A stretch of 64,000 nucleotides of DNA from Bog-473 sp963725895 (GCA_963725895.1 CAVSAJ010000001.1:2232001-2296000); one strand, 5' to 3'. Positions 1 to 10,360 are shown, counted from the first letter of the stretch. Notes: generated by a model from the sequence alone, not told the origin. Translations and numbers: made by a program.

Positions 1-212
1 TCACACCTGGACGCACCGCGCTGGAGTTCGCCTCCATCGCGCGCGCACCGGTGCTCTGGGTGCCCGGCGGGCACAGCTGGATGCTGGCACGCCCGCAGGG
101 CCAAGCCGACATCCTCACGCATCTCGTCCGCGGCCAGGAGTTCATCGCGTCGGTCGAGGCCCGTTGGCGCCAGCTCACCCCGCGCGAGTACGCGTTGCGC
201 GCCGTGAACTGA
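1..212 (+). CDS. alpha/beta hydrolase, C-terminal fragment
   Basis: The gene enters from the left edge and stops at the TGA at 210-212. The visible tail of about 69 residues contains VLWVPGGHSWMLARP, in which a Gly-Gly-His-Ser-Trp turn after a hydrophobic strand resembles the catalytic-histidine loop of alpha/beta hydrolases. The family call rests on this motif alone because the nucleophile elbow lies outside the window. No substrate can be proposed. The next gene, a DedA protein, starts 57 bases downstream on the same strand. Confidence 0.45.
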   Translation, partial: TPGRTALEFASIARAPVLWVPGGHSWMLARPQGQADILTHLVRGQEFIASVEARWRQLTPREYALRAVN

Positions 213-269
213 GCACCGGATGCCGCGGGCCAGCCGCGCCCTCCGGCCGTACGGCGGCGGTGCCGCGCC

Positions 270-917
270 ATGATCGACAAGGTCCTCCAGCCGCTCCTCT
301 CGCTGCACGGCTGGGAGGCTTACTTGTTGGTGGGCGCACTGGTCTTTGCCGAAGCGTCGATCATGCTCGGCTTCGTGTTCCCCGGTGAGACGGCGGCCAT
401 CCTCGGTGGCGTGCTCGCGTCCAAGGGCGGCGTGTCACTCACGGGCATCTGCGTCACGGTGATCCTGTGCGCCATCGCCGGTGACTCGGTCGGCTACTTC
501 GTCGGCGACAAGTGGGGGCCCGCCCTGGTGCGGCTCGGGCCGCTGAAAAAACGCCAGCGAGGGATCGATACCGCGCTCGAGCAGCTGCGCCGCCGCGGCG
601 CCGCCGCGGTATTCGTCGGACGCTTCTCGGCCTTCTTGCGCGCCGTCATCCCCGGCCTGGCCGGCCTGTCGAAGATGCGTTACAGCATCTTCCTTCCCGC
701 CAACGCGCTGGGCGCCCTCTGCTGGGGCCTCCTCTACGTCCTCCTCGGGTACTTCGTGGGCCAGAGCGTCGAAAAGGCCACGGGCATCGCGTCGGACATC
801 CTGCTCGGCCTCATCCTCGTCGCCATCGTGATCGCCGTCATCCGCCATCGGCGCAAGGAGAAGCAGTATGAGGGGCCGGCCGAGCCGGGCGCGAAGGACT
901 CTGGCGCGGCGGCCTGA
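270..917 (+). CDS. DedA family membrane protein
   Basis: This is a 215-residue integral membrane protein of the DedA/SNARE-associated (VTT) family. The family is implicated in lipid scrambling and membrane homeostasis. Visible family features are an N-terminal FPGETAAILGG stretch, the amphipathic re-entrant region around GDSVGYFVGDKWG, and FVGRFSAFLRAVIPGLAG, which carries the conserved arginine and proline of the second half. Hydrophobic spans follow to about residue 195, with a charged cytoplasmic tail. Length is normal for the family and the frame is uninterrupted. The ATG at 270 is the natural start. Confidence 0.88.
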   Translation: MIDKVLQPLLSLHGWEAYLLVGALVFAEASIMLGFVFPGETAAILGGVLASKGGVSLTGICVTVILCAIAGDSVGYFVGDKWGPALVRLGPLKKRQRGIDTALEQLRRRGAAAVFVGRFSAFLRAVIPGLAGLSKMRYSIFLPANALGALCWGLLYVLLGYFVGQSVEKATGIASDILLGLILVAIVIAVIRHRRKEKQYEGPAEPGAKDSGAAA

Positions 918-985
918 CCCGCCATCCGCCCCGCGACCGGCAACCCGCGGACCTGGGCGTCACACCGGGTTCCCCTCAGTGGCTC

Positions 986-2452
986 TCAGCGAGACGGCGC
1001 GAGCACCGAGCGGTCGCCCGCCCGCAAGCCGCCGACAACCCGAGCGAACTCCCCCGCGGCGTCGTCGCCCGCGGCGTCTGTGTCCAGCCAGCGCACGTGC
1101 GCCGGGTCGGCGCGGTCGAGGCCGTAGAGGCCGAAGCGCGGCTCATAGGAGCCCCACTCGTAGTTGTCGACGAGCGACCAGTGCAGATAGGCGACCACCG
1201 GGAGGCCGGCAGCCACGGCGTCGACGACTGCCCCGAGGTGCTCACGCACGTAGCGGGGGCGGTCCATGCCGTCGGCGCGCGGCACGGCGCGGCCGTCGTG
1301 CACCCGCGTGGCCATCCCGTTCTCGACGACCCACAGCGGGAGGCCCGGACGCAGGGCGGCCTCGGTGGCGCACCAGGCTTCCAACCGGGCCGGGTCCGGC
1401 TCGACGTCCCATCAGCGCGCGGCCCGATCGTCCAGTCGCGACCGCCGGCTGGGGTGCGGCGTCCGGGGACGCGCATGGCGTGGCTCGCCACTGGGTCGTA
1501 CCAGTCGAAACCGACAGTGTCGATGCCGCGAGGGCGCGCGTCGCGGCGTGGACGGCACTGACGACCCGGCGCGGCGTGTTGCGCCGGGTGTGGCCCCGCA
1601 GACGGGCCCATGCGGCACCCCGGCCGGGCTCGCGCACGGTGCCGTAGGGGGACACGGCGGCGAAGAAGCGGCGCACGAGTTGCTCGCCCGCGTGCTGGGC
1701 CGGGAAGACGGCATCGTGGAGGGTACGCCTCTCGTCCACGTAGCGGTCGACGTCGGCCGGGTCCACGCCGGCATCGCGCAGTTGCAACAGGTCGAGCAGC
1801 ATGCGGTCGTGTTCGTAGATCGACGACGAGCTCGTGTTCATCGTCACTTCGGCCTCGGGCTGGAGCTCGCTGACAACGTCGGCCGCCAGGACGTGCGCGG
1901 TGAGCAGGTTGTCGAGCGCGCAGTAGGCGTCGGCCACCGCCATGCGGCGGCCCGGCGGACTGGCGCCCTCGATCCAGCCCATCAACATCACGATGTTCGG
2001 TTCGTTGATCGTCACCCAGCGCCGGCAGTGGGGCGTCAGTGCCGGGACGATGCGTGCTACGTGGCGTGCGAAGACGTCGGGCGAACCCGGTCGCAGCCAG
2101 AACTCCTCTCCCTGCCACCACGGGTGGGTGAAGTGGTGCAACGTGACGATGGGCTCCAGACCACGCGCGGCGCACTGAGAGAGGATCTCGGCGTAGTGCT
2201 CGAGCGCGGCGTCGTCGTGGTGGCCTGGTCGGGGCTCGAGCCTCGCCCACTCGACGGACAGCCGGAATGCGTTGCAACCGATGAGCAGCCGCCCGGTCGA
2301 GCGCCTCTTCGGGGTGCGCGCCAGAAATCGCACGCGAGACCCGACCGCTCGACGCGCCCGAGGTCCTCCCAGCCGGCCCAGTTGTTGTGGGGCTCGTCGG
2401 CCCCGTTGTATCCGCCCTCGATCTGGTAGCCCGACGTCGCCACGCCGATCAC
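986..2452 (-). CDS. glycoside hydrolase family 1 (beta-glucosidase-like), frameshifted
   Basis: Beta-glycosidase of GH1, a cytosolic retaining enzyme that cleaves beta-linked glucosides or galactosides. The N-terminal part reads GVATSGYQIEGGYNG; the acid/base glutamate is in WVTINEPNIVML; the nucleophile is in LWVVENGMA; the C-terminal part has YLHWSLVDNYEWGSYEPRFG. These blocks are in family order but lie in different frames, so at least three indels separate them (roughly 2300, 1530 and 1385). Both catalytic glutamates survive, which favours sequence errors over decay. The start is uncertain: a GTG at 2452 is in frame with GVATS, but the codons before it also look homologous (EGFVIG). Confidence 0.75.
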
Positions 2453-2582
2453 AAAGCCCTCCCCGAGGAGGCTCGTCTTCTGAGTCGATGCAGCTGGGCG
2501 GCGACGCGGGTGACATGCGTTCAGCTTGGCAGGCCGGGGCTCACGACGCGACGCTCAGAGGTGTCGGCTCAGCGACGACAGG

Positions 2583-3185
2583 TCAATGGGGCTGGGCCAT
2601 CGAGCGCATGCGCGACAGGGCGGCCGACACGATGTCGACCTCGTCGCGGGCTTGGCGGACCAGCGCGCGCACCTGCGGCTCGGTGGCTTCGCTGCCGGCA
2701 CGCAGCGCGGCGGCTTGAACGTCCCTCGATGCGCCGATGAGCTCGGCGACCTGGATCCGCACGGCGTCGGTACGCGCCATTTCACGGGGAAGCCGCCGCT
2801 CGTGTCGGAGCAGCCCGTCGAGCTCATCGCCGACGCGTCGCAACGACCTGCACACCGACGGGAGCTCGGCCACGGGCGCGTCGTGCGACGCGGCGTGGTC
2901 GACGGCCGCCTCGGCATCTTCGACGGCGACCCACATCCTGCGGCGCACACGCGCAGCTGGGCCGCGACTGAGTTCCTCGGGGGTTGCCTTCGTGCCGTAG
3001 CGCTCCCGCCCGGCCGAGACCAGCGCGAGGGTCGCCAGGACGCCCCGAGTGGCCACATGACCTCGGAGGAAGTGCCAGCGACGGCGGACGTAGCGACGGG
3101 CGAGCACGAATGCCACCGCCAAGACGAGGAGGACGACAGCACCGGCGATCACAAGGAATTCGAGCACGTGTGCCACGAAGTTCAC
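2583..3185 (-). CDS. hypothetical protein with one N-terminal membrane anchor
   Basis: A 200-residue protein whose first 30 residues form one hydrophobic span (VLEFLVIAGAVVLLVLAVAFVL) followed by a basic stop-transfer stretch ARRYVRRR. The rest is a hydrophilic, probably helical cytoplasmic domain with many Arg, Glu and Ala residues. No catalytic motif is recognised. The frame is intact. It is divergent from the membrane gene starting at 3238, with about 50 bases between them. Function unknown. Confidence 0.6.
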   Translation of the reverse strand: MNFVAHVLEFLVIAGAVVLLVLAVAFVLARRYVRRRWHFLRGHVATRGVLATLALVSAGRERYGTKATPEELSRGPAARVRRRMWVAVEDAEAAVDHAASHDAPVAELPSVCRSLRRVGDELDGLLRHERRLPREMARTDAVRIQVAELIGASRDVQAAALRAGSEATEPQVRALVRQARDEVDIVSAALSRMRSMAQPH

Positions 3186-3237
3186 GTAGCAACTCTACGC
3201 GGGCTGGAACCCCGGATCCCGACGGTACCCTTTGCCC

Positions 3238-4065
3238 ATGCGACCGGAGGAACCGGGGGGCACCGAGGCCCCGCCCTCCGCGCCCGCTCCTGCACGTGCC
3301 GACGCTGTGGCGTCCGACATCACGTCCGACACGACGCCCGACGCCCTGGGAGGATGGCAGCCCGGCATTCCCTCGGTCCGCGAGCATCTGCCGAGCCTCT
3401 TCTTCGGCGCCGCCCTGCCGATCGGCATCTACTTCCTTGTGCGAAGCCACGTCCGGACCGACACCGCGGGACTCATCATCGCCGGCTGCTTCTCGGTCGC
3501 CTGGATCGTCATTCAGTTTGTGCGCCAGCGCAGGGTCGATGTCGTCGGTGCGATCGTTCTCGCCGGGTTCGCGGTCGGGGTCCTCAGCTCCACGCTGCTC
3601 GGTGGCAACGCCTACGTACTCAAGGTGCGCGACGCGTTCTTCACCGCGCTGTTCGGCGTGGCGTGCATCGTCACGATCTTCACGCACGACCGGCCCGCCA
3701 TCTTCTACGTCGGCCGCTATCTCTCCGCTGGCACCGACCCTGAAAAGGTGTCCGCCTTCGACCACTTGCACGAGGTGCCGATCGGCCGTCACACGTTCCG
3801 CGTCCTCTCGGTCGTGTGGGGCGTCGGACTGGTGGTCGAAGCCTCGACTCGCCTCACGCTGGCCGACATGCTCCCGACCGGCACGTTTCTCGCGGTCTCG
3901 CCCTTCATCACCGCAAGCGTCATCGGCAGCCTCTTCGCCTTTACCGCGGTGTACAGCAAGCGGGCTCAGACGACTGCAGCAGCCATGCTTGCCGACATGG
4001 CCGCCGATGGAACGGCCGCACCGCCCGCCGACGACAAGGGCACTTCTCAGATTCCCTTCGCCTGA
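3238..4065 (+). CDS. VC0807-like integral membrane protein
   Basis: A 275-residue polytopic membrane protein. After a Pro/Ala-rich hydrophilic N-terminus of about 55 residues there are six or so hydrophobic spans, beginning LFFGAALPIGIYFLV. The central soluble loop carries FTHDRPAIFYVGRYLSAG. The layout resembles the VC0807/DUF3159-like membrane family of unknown function. The ATG at 3238 is preferred to the TTG two codons upstream. The protein has an intact frame and ends 67 bases before the crotonase gene. Confidence 0.6.
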   Translation: MRPEEPGGTEAPPSAPAPARADAVASDITSDTTPDALGGWQPGIPSVREHLPSLFFGAALPIGIYFLVRSHVRTDTAGLIIAGCFSVAWIVIQFVRQRRVDVVGAIVLAGFAVGVLSSTLLGGNAYVLKVRDAFFTALFGVACIVTIFTHDRPAIFYVGRYLSAGTDPEKVSAFDHLHEVPIGRHTFRVLSVVWGVGLVVEASTRLTLADMLPTGTFLAVSPFITASVIGSLFAFTAVYSKRAQTTAAAMLADMAADGTAAPPADDKGTSQIPFA

Positions 4066-4132
4066 TCCGCAGCTCTATCCTCGGCGTCCGGGCCGGCGCC
4101 GGTCGGCGGCGGGGGCCAGCGAAGGGAGCACC

Positions 4133-4908
4133 ATGGCTGACGAAGTGCTGCGGGAGCGCCGCGGGAACGTCGAGATCCTCACCATCAACCGGCCCGAAGC
4201 ACGCAACGCCATCAACGGGGCAGTGAGCACCGCGATGTCCGGCATCATGGACGAGCTGGCCGACGACGCCGAGTGCTGGGTCGTGGTGATCACCGGCAGT
4301 GGCGACAAGGCCTTCAGCGCCGGCATGGACCTGAAGGCGTTCAGCAGCGGCGAGGGCGGCAGCATCATCGGCGCCCGCGGCGGCTTCGCCGGTCTCACCC
4401 AGCGCGACTTTCCCAAGCCGATCATCGCCGCCGTGAACGGCTCCGCGCTGGCCGGCGGTTTCGAAATCATGCTCTCGTGCGACCTCGTCGTGGCCGCCGA
4501 GCACGCCACCTTCGGCATCCCCGAGGCCAAGAGGGGTCTCGTCGCCGGAGCGGGCGGCCTCATCCGCATGCCCAAGCGCCTGCCCATGGCCGTGGCGCTC
4601 GAGCTCGCCATGACGGGGGACACAATCGACGCCGAGCGCGCCTTCGCGCTCGGACTGGTCAACAAGGTCGTGCCGCGCGAGCGCCTTGCTCGCCGAGGCC
4701 ATCGCGCCTGGCCGAGCGGATCGCTGCCAACGCGCCCCTCGCCGTGCGCTACTCCAAGAGCGTCATGAAGCGCGCCGCCGAGGTCCCCGAGACCGAAGGC
4801 TGGAAGATCAACGCCGAGGCGGTCAGCGTCGTCTTCTCCTCGGCCGACGCCATGGAGGGGCCGATCGCCTTCGCAGAGAAGCGCGCGCCGAACTGGCAGG
4901 GCAAGTAG
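4133..4908 (+). CDS. enoyl-CoA hydratase/isomerase (crotonase), frameshifted near the C-terminus
   Basis: A crotonase-superfamily enzyme acting on acyl-CoA thioesters. The start ATG at 4133 follows a GAAGGGAG Shine-Dalgarno. The oxyanion-hole segments are visible: AFSAGMDLKAF and NGSALAGGFEIMLSCD. One of the usual catalytic acids is in FGIPEAKRGLVAG. Near 4684-4712 the frame breaks twice: VVPRERL is followed in a second frame by LAEAIA and in the third by LAERIAANAPLAVRYSK, which restores the normal family C-terminus ending at 4908. The precise acyl-CoA substrate cannot be read from the sequence. Confidence 0.82.
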
Positions 4909-4924
4909 CCGGGCACGTCGCATC

Positions 4925-5330
4925 GTGCTCGCCCCGGCGCTCGACACCGTCCGGCTCACCCTCCACGTCCTCGCCGCCACCGTGTGGGTGGGAGGCCAGA
5001 TCGTGATGATGGGCCTCGTCGGGCCGGCCCGCGCGGCTGGGGGGCGATGCGTCCAAGACCCTGGCCCGCGCGTTCGCCCGCATGGCCTGGCCGGCCTACG
5101 TGGTTCTCGTCGTGACCGGCATCTGGAACGTCTCGACCTTCACGTGGTCTGCGCAGAGCTCGGCCTGGAAGGCGGTCCTGATGGCCAAGATCGTCGTCGT
5201 CCTCTTGGCCGGGCTCGGCGCGTTCTTGCACCAACGGGCGACGACAAGGGGCCAGCTCGCCTTCTGGGGATCGGTGGCCGGCACCGCCAGTGTGGCGGCG
5301 CTGGTCATGGGCATCTTGCTGGCGGGTTGA
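4925..5330 (+). CDS. CopD-like membrane protein, frameshifted
   Basis: A small four-span membrane protein resembling the CopD/copper-resistance-D domain family. The N-terminal part reads TLHVLAATVWVGGQIVMMGL, with the His and Trp-Val-Gly-Gly pattern typical of these proteins. The C-terminal part is MAWPAYVVLVVTGIWNVSTF and later spans. The two halves are joined by a single frame change at a run of six G near 5038-5044; after correction the linker reads GDASKTLARAFAR. Length after repair is about 135 residues. A role in copper or heme handling is only suggested by the family name. Confidence 0.6.
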
Positions 5331-5418
5331 ATCCAAGGAGTGGGCTGACTCCGAACACCTCAGGCGATACCGCGCAGGCTCGCGGAGGGCCTGCGGAGCC
5401 GCCGGGTGCGAATGGGTC

Positions 5419-5424
5419 TAACCT
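5419..5424 (+). promoter_or_regulatory. candidate -10 box upstream of tatA
   Basis: TAACCT fits the actinobacterial TAnnnT pattern and lies 44 bases before the tatA ATG, in a 138-base gap without a gene. No clear -35 element is visible, so this is a weak prediction. Confidence 0.3.
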
Positions 5425-5468
5425 GGGGTTCGTTCACCGCCACGTGGACCCAGGTGAAGGAGAACCCC

Positions 5469-5696
5469 ATGCTCGCTGACATTTTCGGTCCAGACCTGCT
5501 CATCGTGGCCATCGTGCTCGTCGTCCTCCTCTTCGGCGGGGCAGCCATCCCCAAGCTGGCCCGCAACCTCGGCTCGGCAAAGAACCAGTTCGAACAAGGC
5601 ATGAAGGACGGCAAAGCCGAGGGCACCGCGGCCAACGGCACCTCCACCGCGTCGGACACGCCCGCACCATCCGAGGAGAAGTCCCAGGGCGCTTGA
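5469..5696 (+). CDS. tatA: twin-arginine translocase subunit TatA/E
   Basis: A 75-residue TatA-type protein of the Sec-independent export system, which carries folded proteins across the cytoplasmic membrane. It has one N-terminal membrane helix (LLIVAIVLVVLLFGGAAIP), the hinge, an amphipathic helix ARNLGSAKNQFEQGMKDG, and an acidic Ser/Thr-rich tail. The ATG at 5469 is chosen because AAGGAGA lies 5 bases upstream; the in-frame upstream extension has no such site. Rieske proteins such as the QcrA encoded at 20178-21155 are often Tat substrates, so TatA may serve the respiratory chain. Confidence 0.88.
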   Translation: MLADIFGPDLLIVAIVLVVLLFGGAAIPKLARNLGSAKNQFEQGMKDGKAEGTAANGTSTASDTPAPSEEKSQGA

Positions 5697-7209
5697 TTCC
5701 GCGGCTCTGCTCGCACGCGCGCCGCGTCGAGAGGGTTCCATGGCCGTCTGACGTCCTGAGGGTCGCCGAGCGACTCTGGAACGGGGAGCTCTCAACCTCG
5801 ACGTTCCACCCCGTCGACCACATGGGGGGCTTCGTCGAGATCACCGAAGGCGTCGGCTTCTGCCCCTCGTTTGCCAACGTCTCCTCGTTCGCCACCGAGG
5901 ACGGCTTGCTCCTCGTCGACACCGGGAGCGCGCCACTGGCCAAGGTCGTCCACGACGACATCCGCACGCTGGAGCCCGGCCCGCCTCAACACCGCCGTCT
6001 ACTCCCACGGGCACATCGACCACGTCTTCGGGGTGCCGGTCTGGGAGGAGGAGGCGGCAGCACAGGGCTGGGCGGCGCCCGAGGTCGTCGCCCACCACGC
6101 GCTGCCCGCCCGTTTCGACCGTTACATCTTCACCGCGGGGTACAACACGATCATCAACCGCCGCCAGTTCGGCTTCACCGACCTCGTCTGGCCGACTGAA
6201 TACCGCTACCCGGACCGCACCTACCAGGACACCTTGGACCTCGTCGGTTGGCGGCGTCGCATTCGCACTGCGCCACGAGAAGGGCGAGACGGACGACCAC
6301 ACGATCACCTGGCAGCCCGACAGGCGGGTGCTGTGCTGTGGGGACCTGTTCATATGGGCCTCGCCCAACGCGGGGAACCCGCAGAAAGTGCAGCGTTACC
6401 CACGCGAATGGGCTGACGCCCTGCGGCGCATGCTCGAGCTCGACGCGGAGTTCCTGTTGCCGGGCCATGGGTTCCCAGTGATGGGGGCGGCCCGGGTCCG
6501 TCAGGCCCTCACCGACACCGCCGACCTCCTCGACTCGCTGGTCGACCAGACGCTGGCCGTGATGAACGCCGGCGGGCGGCTCGACGACGCCATCCACACG
6601 GTCCGGGTGCCCGAGGCACTCGCGGACCGTCCGTTCCTCCAGCCCGTCTACGACGAGCCCGAGTTCATCGTCCACACCGTGTGGCGCCAGTACGGCGGAT
6701 GGTGGGACGGCAACCCGGCCACCTTGAAGCCCGCCCCCGAGCGTGCGCTTTCGACGGAGCTCGCCGCCCTCGCGGGCGGGGCCCGAGCCCTGGCGGAGCG
6801 GGCCCTGCAGCTTCTGGCGGACGCGACGGACGCGCCCGAGTCCGAGTCTGCGCGGGCCGACGGGGCCCTCCGCGTGGCCGGCCACCTCGTCGAGCACGCC
6901 TGGCTGGCCGAACCAGACGACGAGGGCGTGCAACAGGCGCGCCAGCAGGTCTTCGCCGCCCGGGCGGCCCGGGCCACCTCGACGATGGCGCGTGGCGTCT
7001 TCTCCTGGGCGGCCAACGAGACCGCCGCTCCCGCCGCCGGCGGGTCATCGGGCCACGCGGCACTGACCGGCCGGCTGCCGCGCGACCGACCACCCGCAGG
7101 ACGTCGCGCAGCGCCGCTGAGCAGGGGCGTCGAGGTCCCGGCGACCCTGCCCCGAATTCCAGTTTTCGGGCGGGGTTCGATAATGTCGGCGACGTGGACT
7201 CGACGCTGA
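5693..7209 (+). CDS. alkylsulfatase-like metallo-beta-lactamase hydrolase, frameshifted
   Basis: A Zn hydrolase of the MBL fold with an alkylsulfatase-type dimerisation region. The metal motif reads YSHGHIDHVFG. Further family signatures are CCGDLFIWASPNAGNPQKVQRY, LLPGHGFPVMG and HTVWRQYGGWWDGNP. Two frame changes are needed, near 5985 (after RTLEPG) and near 6250 (after TLDLVG), to join these blocks. The start is uncertain: a TTG at 5693 overlaps the end of tatA and no better codon with a ribosome site is seen. The last in-frame stop at 7209 runs into ctaC, so the true end may be earlier after another indel. Confidence 0.72.
7151..7170. repeat. inverted repeat upstream of ctaC
   Basis: CCCGAA and TTCGGG form a perfect 6-bp inverted repeat with an 8-base centre, lying immediately upstream of the candidate ctaC -10 box and over its -35 position. 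It could be a regulator site or a weak terminator for the upstream gene. Confidence 0.35.
7179..7184 (+). promoter_or_regulatory. candidate -10 box of ctaC (leaderless or near-leaderless)
   Basis: GATAAT lies 9 bases before the GTG at 7194. No Shine-Dalgarno is seen in front of that GTG, so the transcript may start at or within a few bases of the start codon. The local A+T content stands out against the surrounding sequence. Confidence 0.45.
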
Positions 7210-8111
7210 CCAGCGCCTCCCCCGACACGACGGAAATTCCAGGTCAGAGCCCCAAGAAGCCGCGTCGCCGACTAGCCGTGGCCGCGGTGATCCTCGGAGG
7301 GATCCTCCTCAGCGGCTGCCAGCTCCCCACCTTCGGGGCCTACAAGGGCTCCACCACCCAGGCGCGCTCCACCTTCCACCTCTGGCAGGGCTTCTTCATC
7401 GCCGGCCTGATCGTGGGCGGCTTCGTCCTCCTGCTCATCATCATCGCCGTGGTGCGCTTCCGGCGCCGTTCCGACGACATCCCCAAGCAGACCCAGAACC
7501 ACACGTTGGCCGAGATCTTCTACACGGGGATACCGATCCTCACCGTGATCGGGCTCTTCGTCGCCACCGTCATCGTCGAGAACAAAGTGACCGCAGTCGA
7601 GCCAAACCCCTACACCGAGGTCCACGTCTACGCCTTCCAGTGGGGCTGGGAGTTCCAGTACAACAACGGCGTCAAGGTGATCGGCCAGACCACCGACGCG
7701 CCGACCATGGTCCTGCCGACTGGCGAGACGGTGCGCGTCTACCTGCGCTCCTACGACGTGCTGCACGGCTTCTACGTGCCCGAGTTCAACTTCAGCCGCT
7801 ACGCCAGCCCGGGCTACTGGACGTCGTTCGACCTCAACGTGTTGCACAACGGCGTGTATCGAGGCCAGTGCACCCAGCTCTGTGGGCTCTATCACTCCTT
7901 GATGTTCTTCAACGTCCGTTCCGTCTCCCCGTCGGCCTACCAGAGCTGGCTGCGGGTGACGGGCACCTTCCAGCGAAACCACCCCAACGCCATCGGGCAG
8001 TTGCCGTCCGGTGTGCACGCCAACATCAACGGGACCGCGCCGAACTACTCTGGGAATTCAGGGAACTCTGGCAACACAGGGAACACGGGAGGTGACCTCT
8101 ACGGTGACTGA
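7194..8111 (+). CDS. ctaC: cytochrome c oxidase subunit II
   Basis: Subunit II of the aa3-type oxidase; it receives electrons from cytochrome c or a bc complex through the binuclear CuA centre. After a Ser/Pro-rich start comes a lipoprotein-type signal (AVILGGILLSGC), then two membrane helices and the cupredoxin domain. CuA ligands are visible in GQCTQLCGLYHSLMFF, the upstream His in YDVLHGFYVPEF, and the electron-entry aromatic region in YAFQWGWEFQYN. The C-terminus is a Gly/Asn/Ser-rich tail. GTG at 7194 is chosen to place the signal near the N-terminus. The gene overlaps ctaD. Confidence 0.93.
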   Translation: MDSTLTSASPDTTEIPGQSPKKPRRRLAVAAVILGGILLSGCQLPTFGAYKGSTTQARSTFHLWQGFFIAGLIVGGFVLLLIIIAVVRFRRRSDDIPKQTQNHTLAEIFYTGIPILTVIGLFVATVIVENKVTAVEPNPYTEVHVYAFQWGWEFQYNNGVKVIGQTTDAPTMVLPTGETVRVYLRSYDVLHGFYVPEFNFSRYASPGYWTSFDLNVLHNGVYRGQCTQLCGLYHSLMFFNVRSVSPSAYQSWLRVTGTFQRNHPNAIGQLPSGVHANINGTAPNYSGNSGNSGNTGNTGGDLYGD

Positions 8112-9886
8112 CGTCATCGACCCCGCCAAGACTGGGCTCCAGCTCCCGCAACACGTGCCCACGGACGGCCACGACGCGCACGGGGGCCACGAGGACCACG
8201 GCCCCACCGGCATCTTGAAGTGGCTGACCTCGACGGACCACAAGGTCATCGGCATGAGCTACATGATCACGTCGATCGCGATCTTCTACGTCGCGGGGAT
8301 CATGGCGCTGTTGCTGCGGCTCCAGTTGTCGTCGCCGCACTCGTCCCTGCTCAGCTTCTCTCAGTACAACGCCCTGTTCACCATGCACGGCAGCCTGATG
8401 CTGTACCTCTTCGCCGGCCCCTTCGCCTTCGGCGGCCTGGCCAACTACATCGTGCCGCTGCAGATCGGCGCTCCCGACATGGCGTTCCCGCGTCTCAACG
8501 CGCTCAGCTACTGGCTCTACCTGACCGGTTCCATCACCATGCTGCTGACCTTCTTCGTGGCGGGCGGCGCCGCGGAGTTCGGCTGGGTGGCCTACGCGCC
8601 GCTCTCGAGCGCGACCAGCTCCCCGGGCGCGGGTCCCGACCTCTGGATCATGGCGCTCGTGCTGACGGGCTTCTCCGCCATCTTCACCGGCGTGAACCTG
8701 TGCGGCACCATCTTCTACCTGCGCGCGCCCGGCATGACCATGTTCCGCATGCCGATCTTCACCTGGAACATGCTCGTGACCGGCATCTTGATCCTCATCG
8801 CCTTCCCGGTGTTGACGGCCGCCCTCGTGATGCTGTTCTGCGACCGTCACTTCAACACCCACATCTTCACGGCGACCGGCTGTCACCTGGTGAACGGCCA
8901 TGCCATGCAAAGTTGCGGCTCACCGCTGCTGTGGCAAAACCTCTTCTGGTTCTTCGGCCATCCTGAGGTCTACATCCTCGCGTTGCCGTTCTTCGGCATC
9001 GTCACCGAGATCCTGCCGGTGTTCTCACGCAAGCCGGTTTTCGGCTACAAGGGCATGGTCTTCGCCACCATGGCCATCGCCGCGCTATCGACCGGGGTGT
9101 GGGCGCACCACATGTTCACCACGGGAGCCGTGCTGCTGCCCTTCTTCTCGTTCCTCAGCCTGCTGATCGCCGTGCCCACGGGCATCAAGTTCTTCAACTG
9201 GATCGGCACGATGTGGCACGGCCAGATCACCTTCACCACGCCCATGCTCTTCTCTATCGGCTTCCTGTTCGCCTTCCTCATGGGGGGCGTCACCGGCATC
9301 ATGCTGGCCTCGCCGCCGATCGACTTCGCGACCCATGACACCTACTTCGTCGTGGCCCACTTCCACCAGGTGCTCTTCGGGACGGCGGTGTTCGCCGGCT
9401 TCGGCGGGCTCTACTACTGGTATCCCAAGTTCTTCGGTCGCATGCTGCGCGAGAGCCTGGGCAAATGGCACTTCTGGCTCATGTTCATCGGCTTCTGGAT
9501 CACCTTCATGCCCCAGTACGTGGTCGGTTTGCTCGGCATGCCCCGGCGCGTGGCCTCGTACCCCTCCAACCTGGGCTGGCAGAGCTACAACATCGTCTCG
9601 ACCGTCGGCGCCTTCATCATCGCGGCCTCCTTCGCCTTCCTCCTGGTGAACTTGGTGGTGTCGTGGCGCAAGCCCGATCCCGGCCGGGAACAACCCGTGG
9701 GACGCCCAGACGCTCGAGTGGTTCACCACGTCCCCGCCGCCGCACCACAACTACACACACCTGCCGCCGATCCGCTCCGAGCGGCCGACGTGGGACTACA
9801 ACCACCCTGACCACTTGGTGGTCCCACACGGAAAGCCGGCGCACACCAACGGGAAGACCAACGGAAAGGTCAGGGCGGGCGTATGA
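8092..9886 (+). CDS. ctaD: cytochrome c oxidase subunit I, frameshifted at the C-terminus
   Basis: Catalytic subunit of aa3 oxidase, which reduces oxygen to water with proton pumping. Twelve membrane helices are present. Heme and CuB ligands are visible in FTMHGSLMLYL, WFFGHPEVYILALPFFG, WAHHMFTTG and VAHFHQVLFGT. The frame breaks near 9680 just after SWRKPDP; the next frame restores the actinobacterial tail GNNPWDAQTLEWFTTSPPP and ends at TGA 9884-9886, overlapping the ATG of ctaF (ATGA). The start is GTG at 8092 or the in-frame GTG at 8104; both overlap or abut the ctaC stop, indicating translational coupling. Confidence 0.93.
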
Positions 9887-10317
9887 AGGTCGAGTCGCTG
9901 TTCTTGCTCTTCCTCGGAGCATTCTTCGGCGGAATCGGCATCTGGTATTGGTTCTGGGGTTACGACGACGGTGGCGGGATCATGCTGCTGGGTGCCACGC
10001 TGCTCGGCTTCGTGCCCGGCAGCTACTACTTCTTCTGGCACCGGCGCTTCCACGGTCACAAGTACTTCATCTTCGGCCATATTCCCGCGCCCGGGGAACG
10101 GCCGGAAGACCGCAACGACGCCGAGTTGGCGGACGGCGCCGGCACCGTCGACTCGTTCCCTGGCTCCTCAATCTGGCCCTTCGTAATGGGCATGGGCGCA
10201 TTTGCCACGGTCCTCGCCATGGTCTTCGGCATCTGGCTCATCTTCCTCGGCGTGCCGCTGATCATCACCGCGCTGACCGGCGTCACCGCCGAGAGCCGGC
10301 GCGGCGGCAACGTCTGA
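9883..10317 (+). CDS. ctaF: actinobacterial cytochrome c oxidase subunit IV
   Basis: A 144-residue membrane protein matching the actinobacterial CtaF subunit that stabilises the aa3 oxidase and the bc1-aa3 supercomplex. Two N-terminal helices (LFLLFLGAFFGGIGIWYWFWG and the following span) are followed by YYFFWHRRFHGHKYFIFG, a soluble loop containing RPEDRNDAELADGAG, and two C-terminal helices. The ATG at 9883 overlaps the ctaD stop by four bases once the ctaD frameshift is corrected. This overlap and the ctaC-ctaD order support the call. Confidence 0.88.
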   Translation: MKVESLFLLFLGAFFGGIGIWYWFWGYDDGGGIMLLGATLLGFVPGSYYFFWHRRFHGHKYFIFGHIPAPGERPEDRNDAELADGAGTVDSFPGSSIWPFVMGMGAFATVLAMVFGIWLIFLGVPLIITALTGVTAESRRGGNV

Positions 10318-10360
10318 CAGCGCCCTCGGGCTGAACCACAGGGGCCGCCGGTAGCCTGAC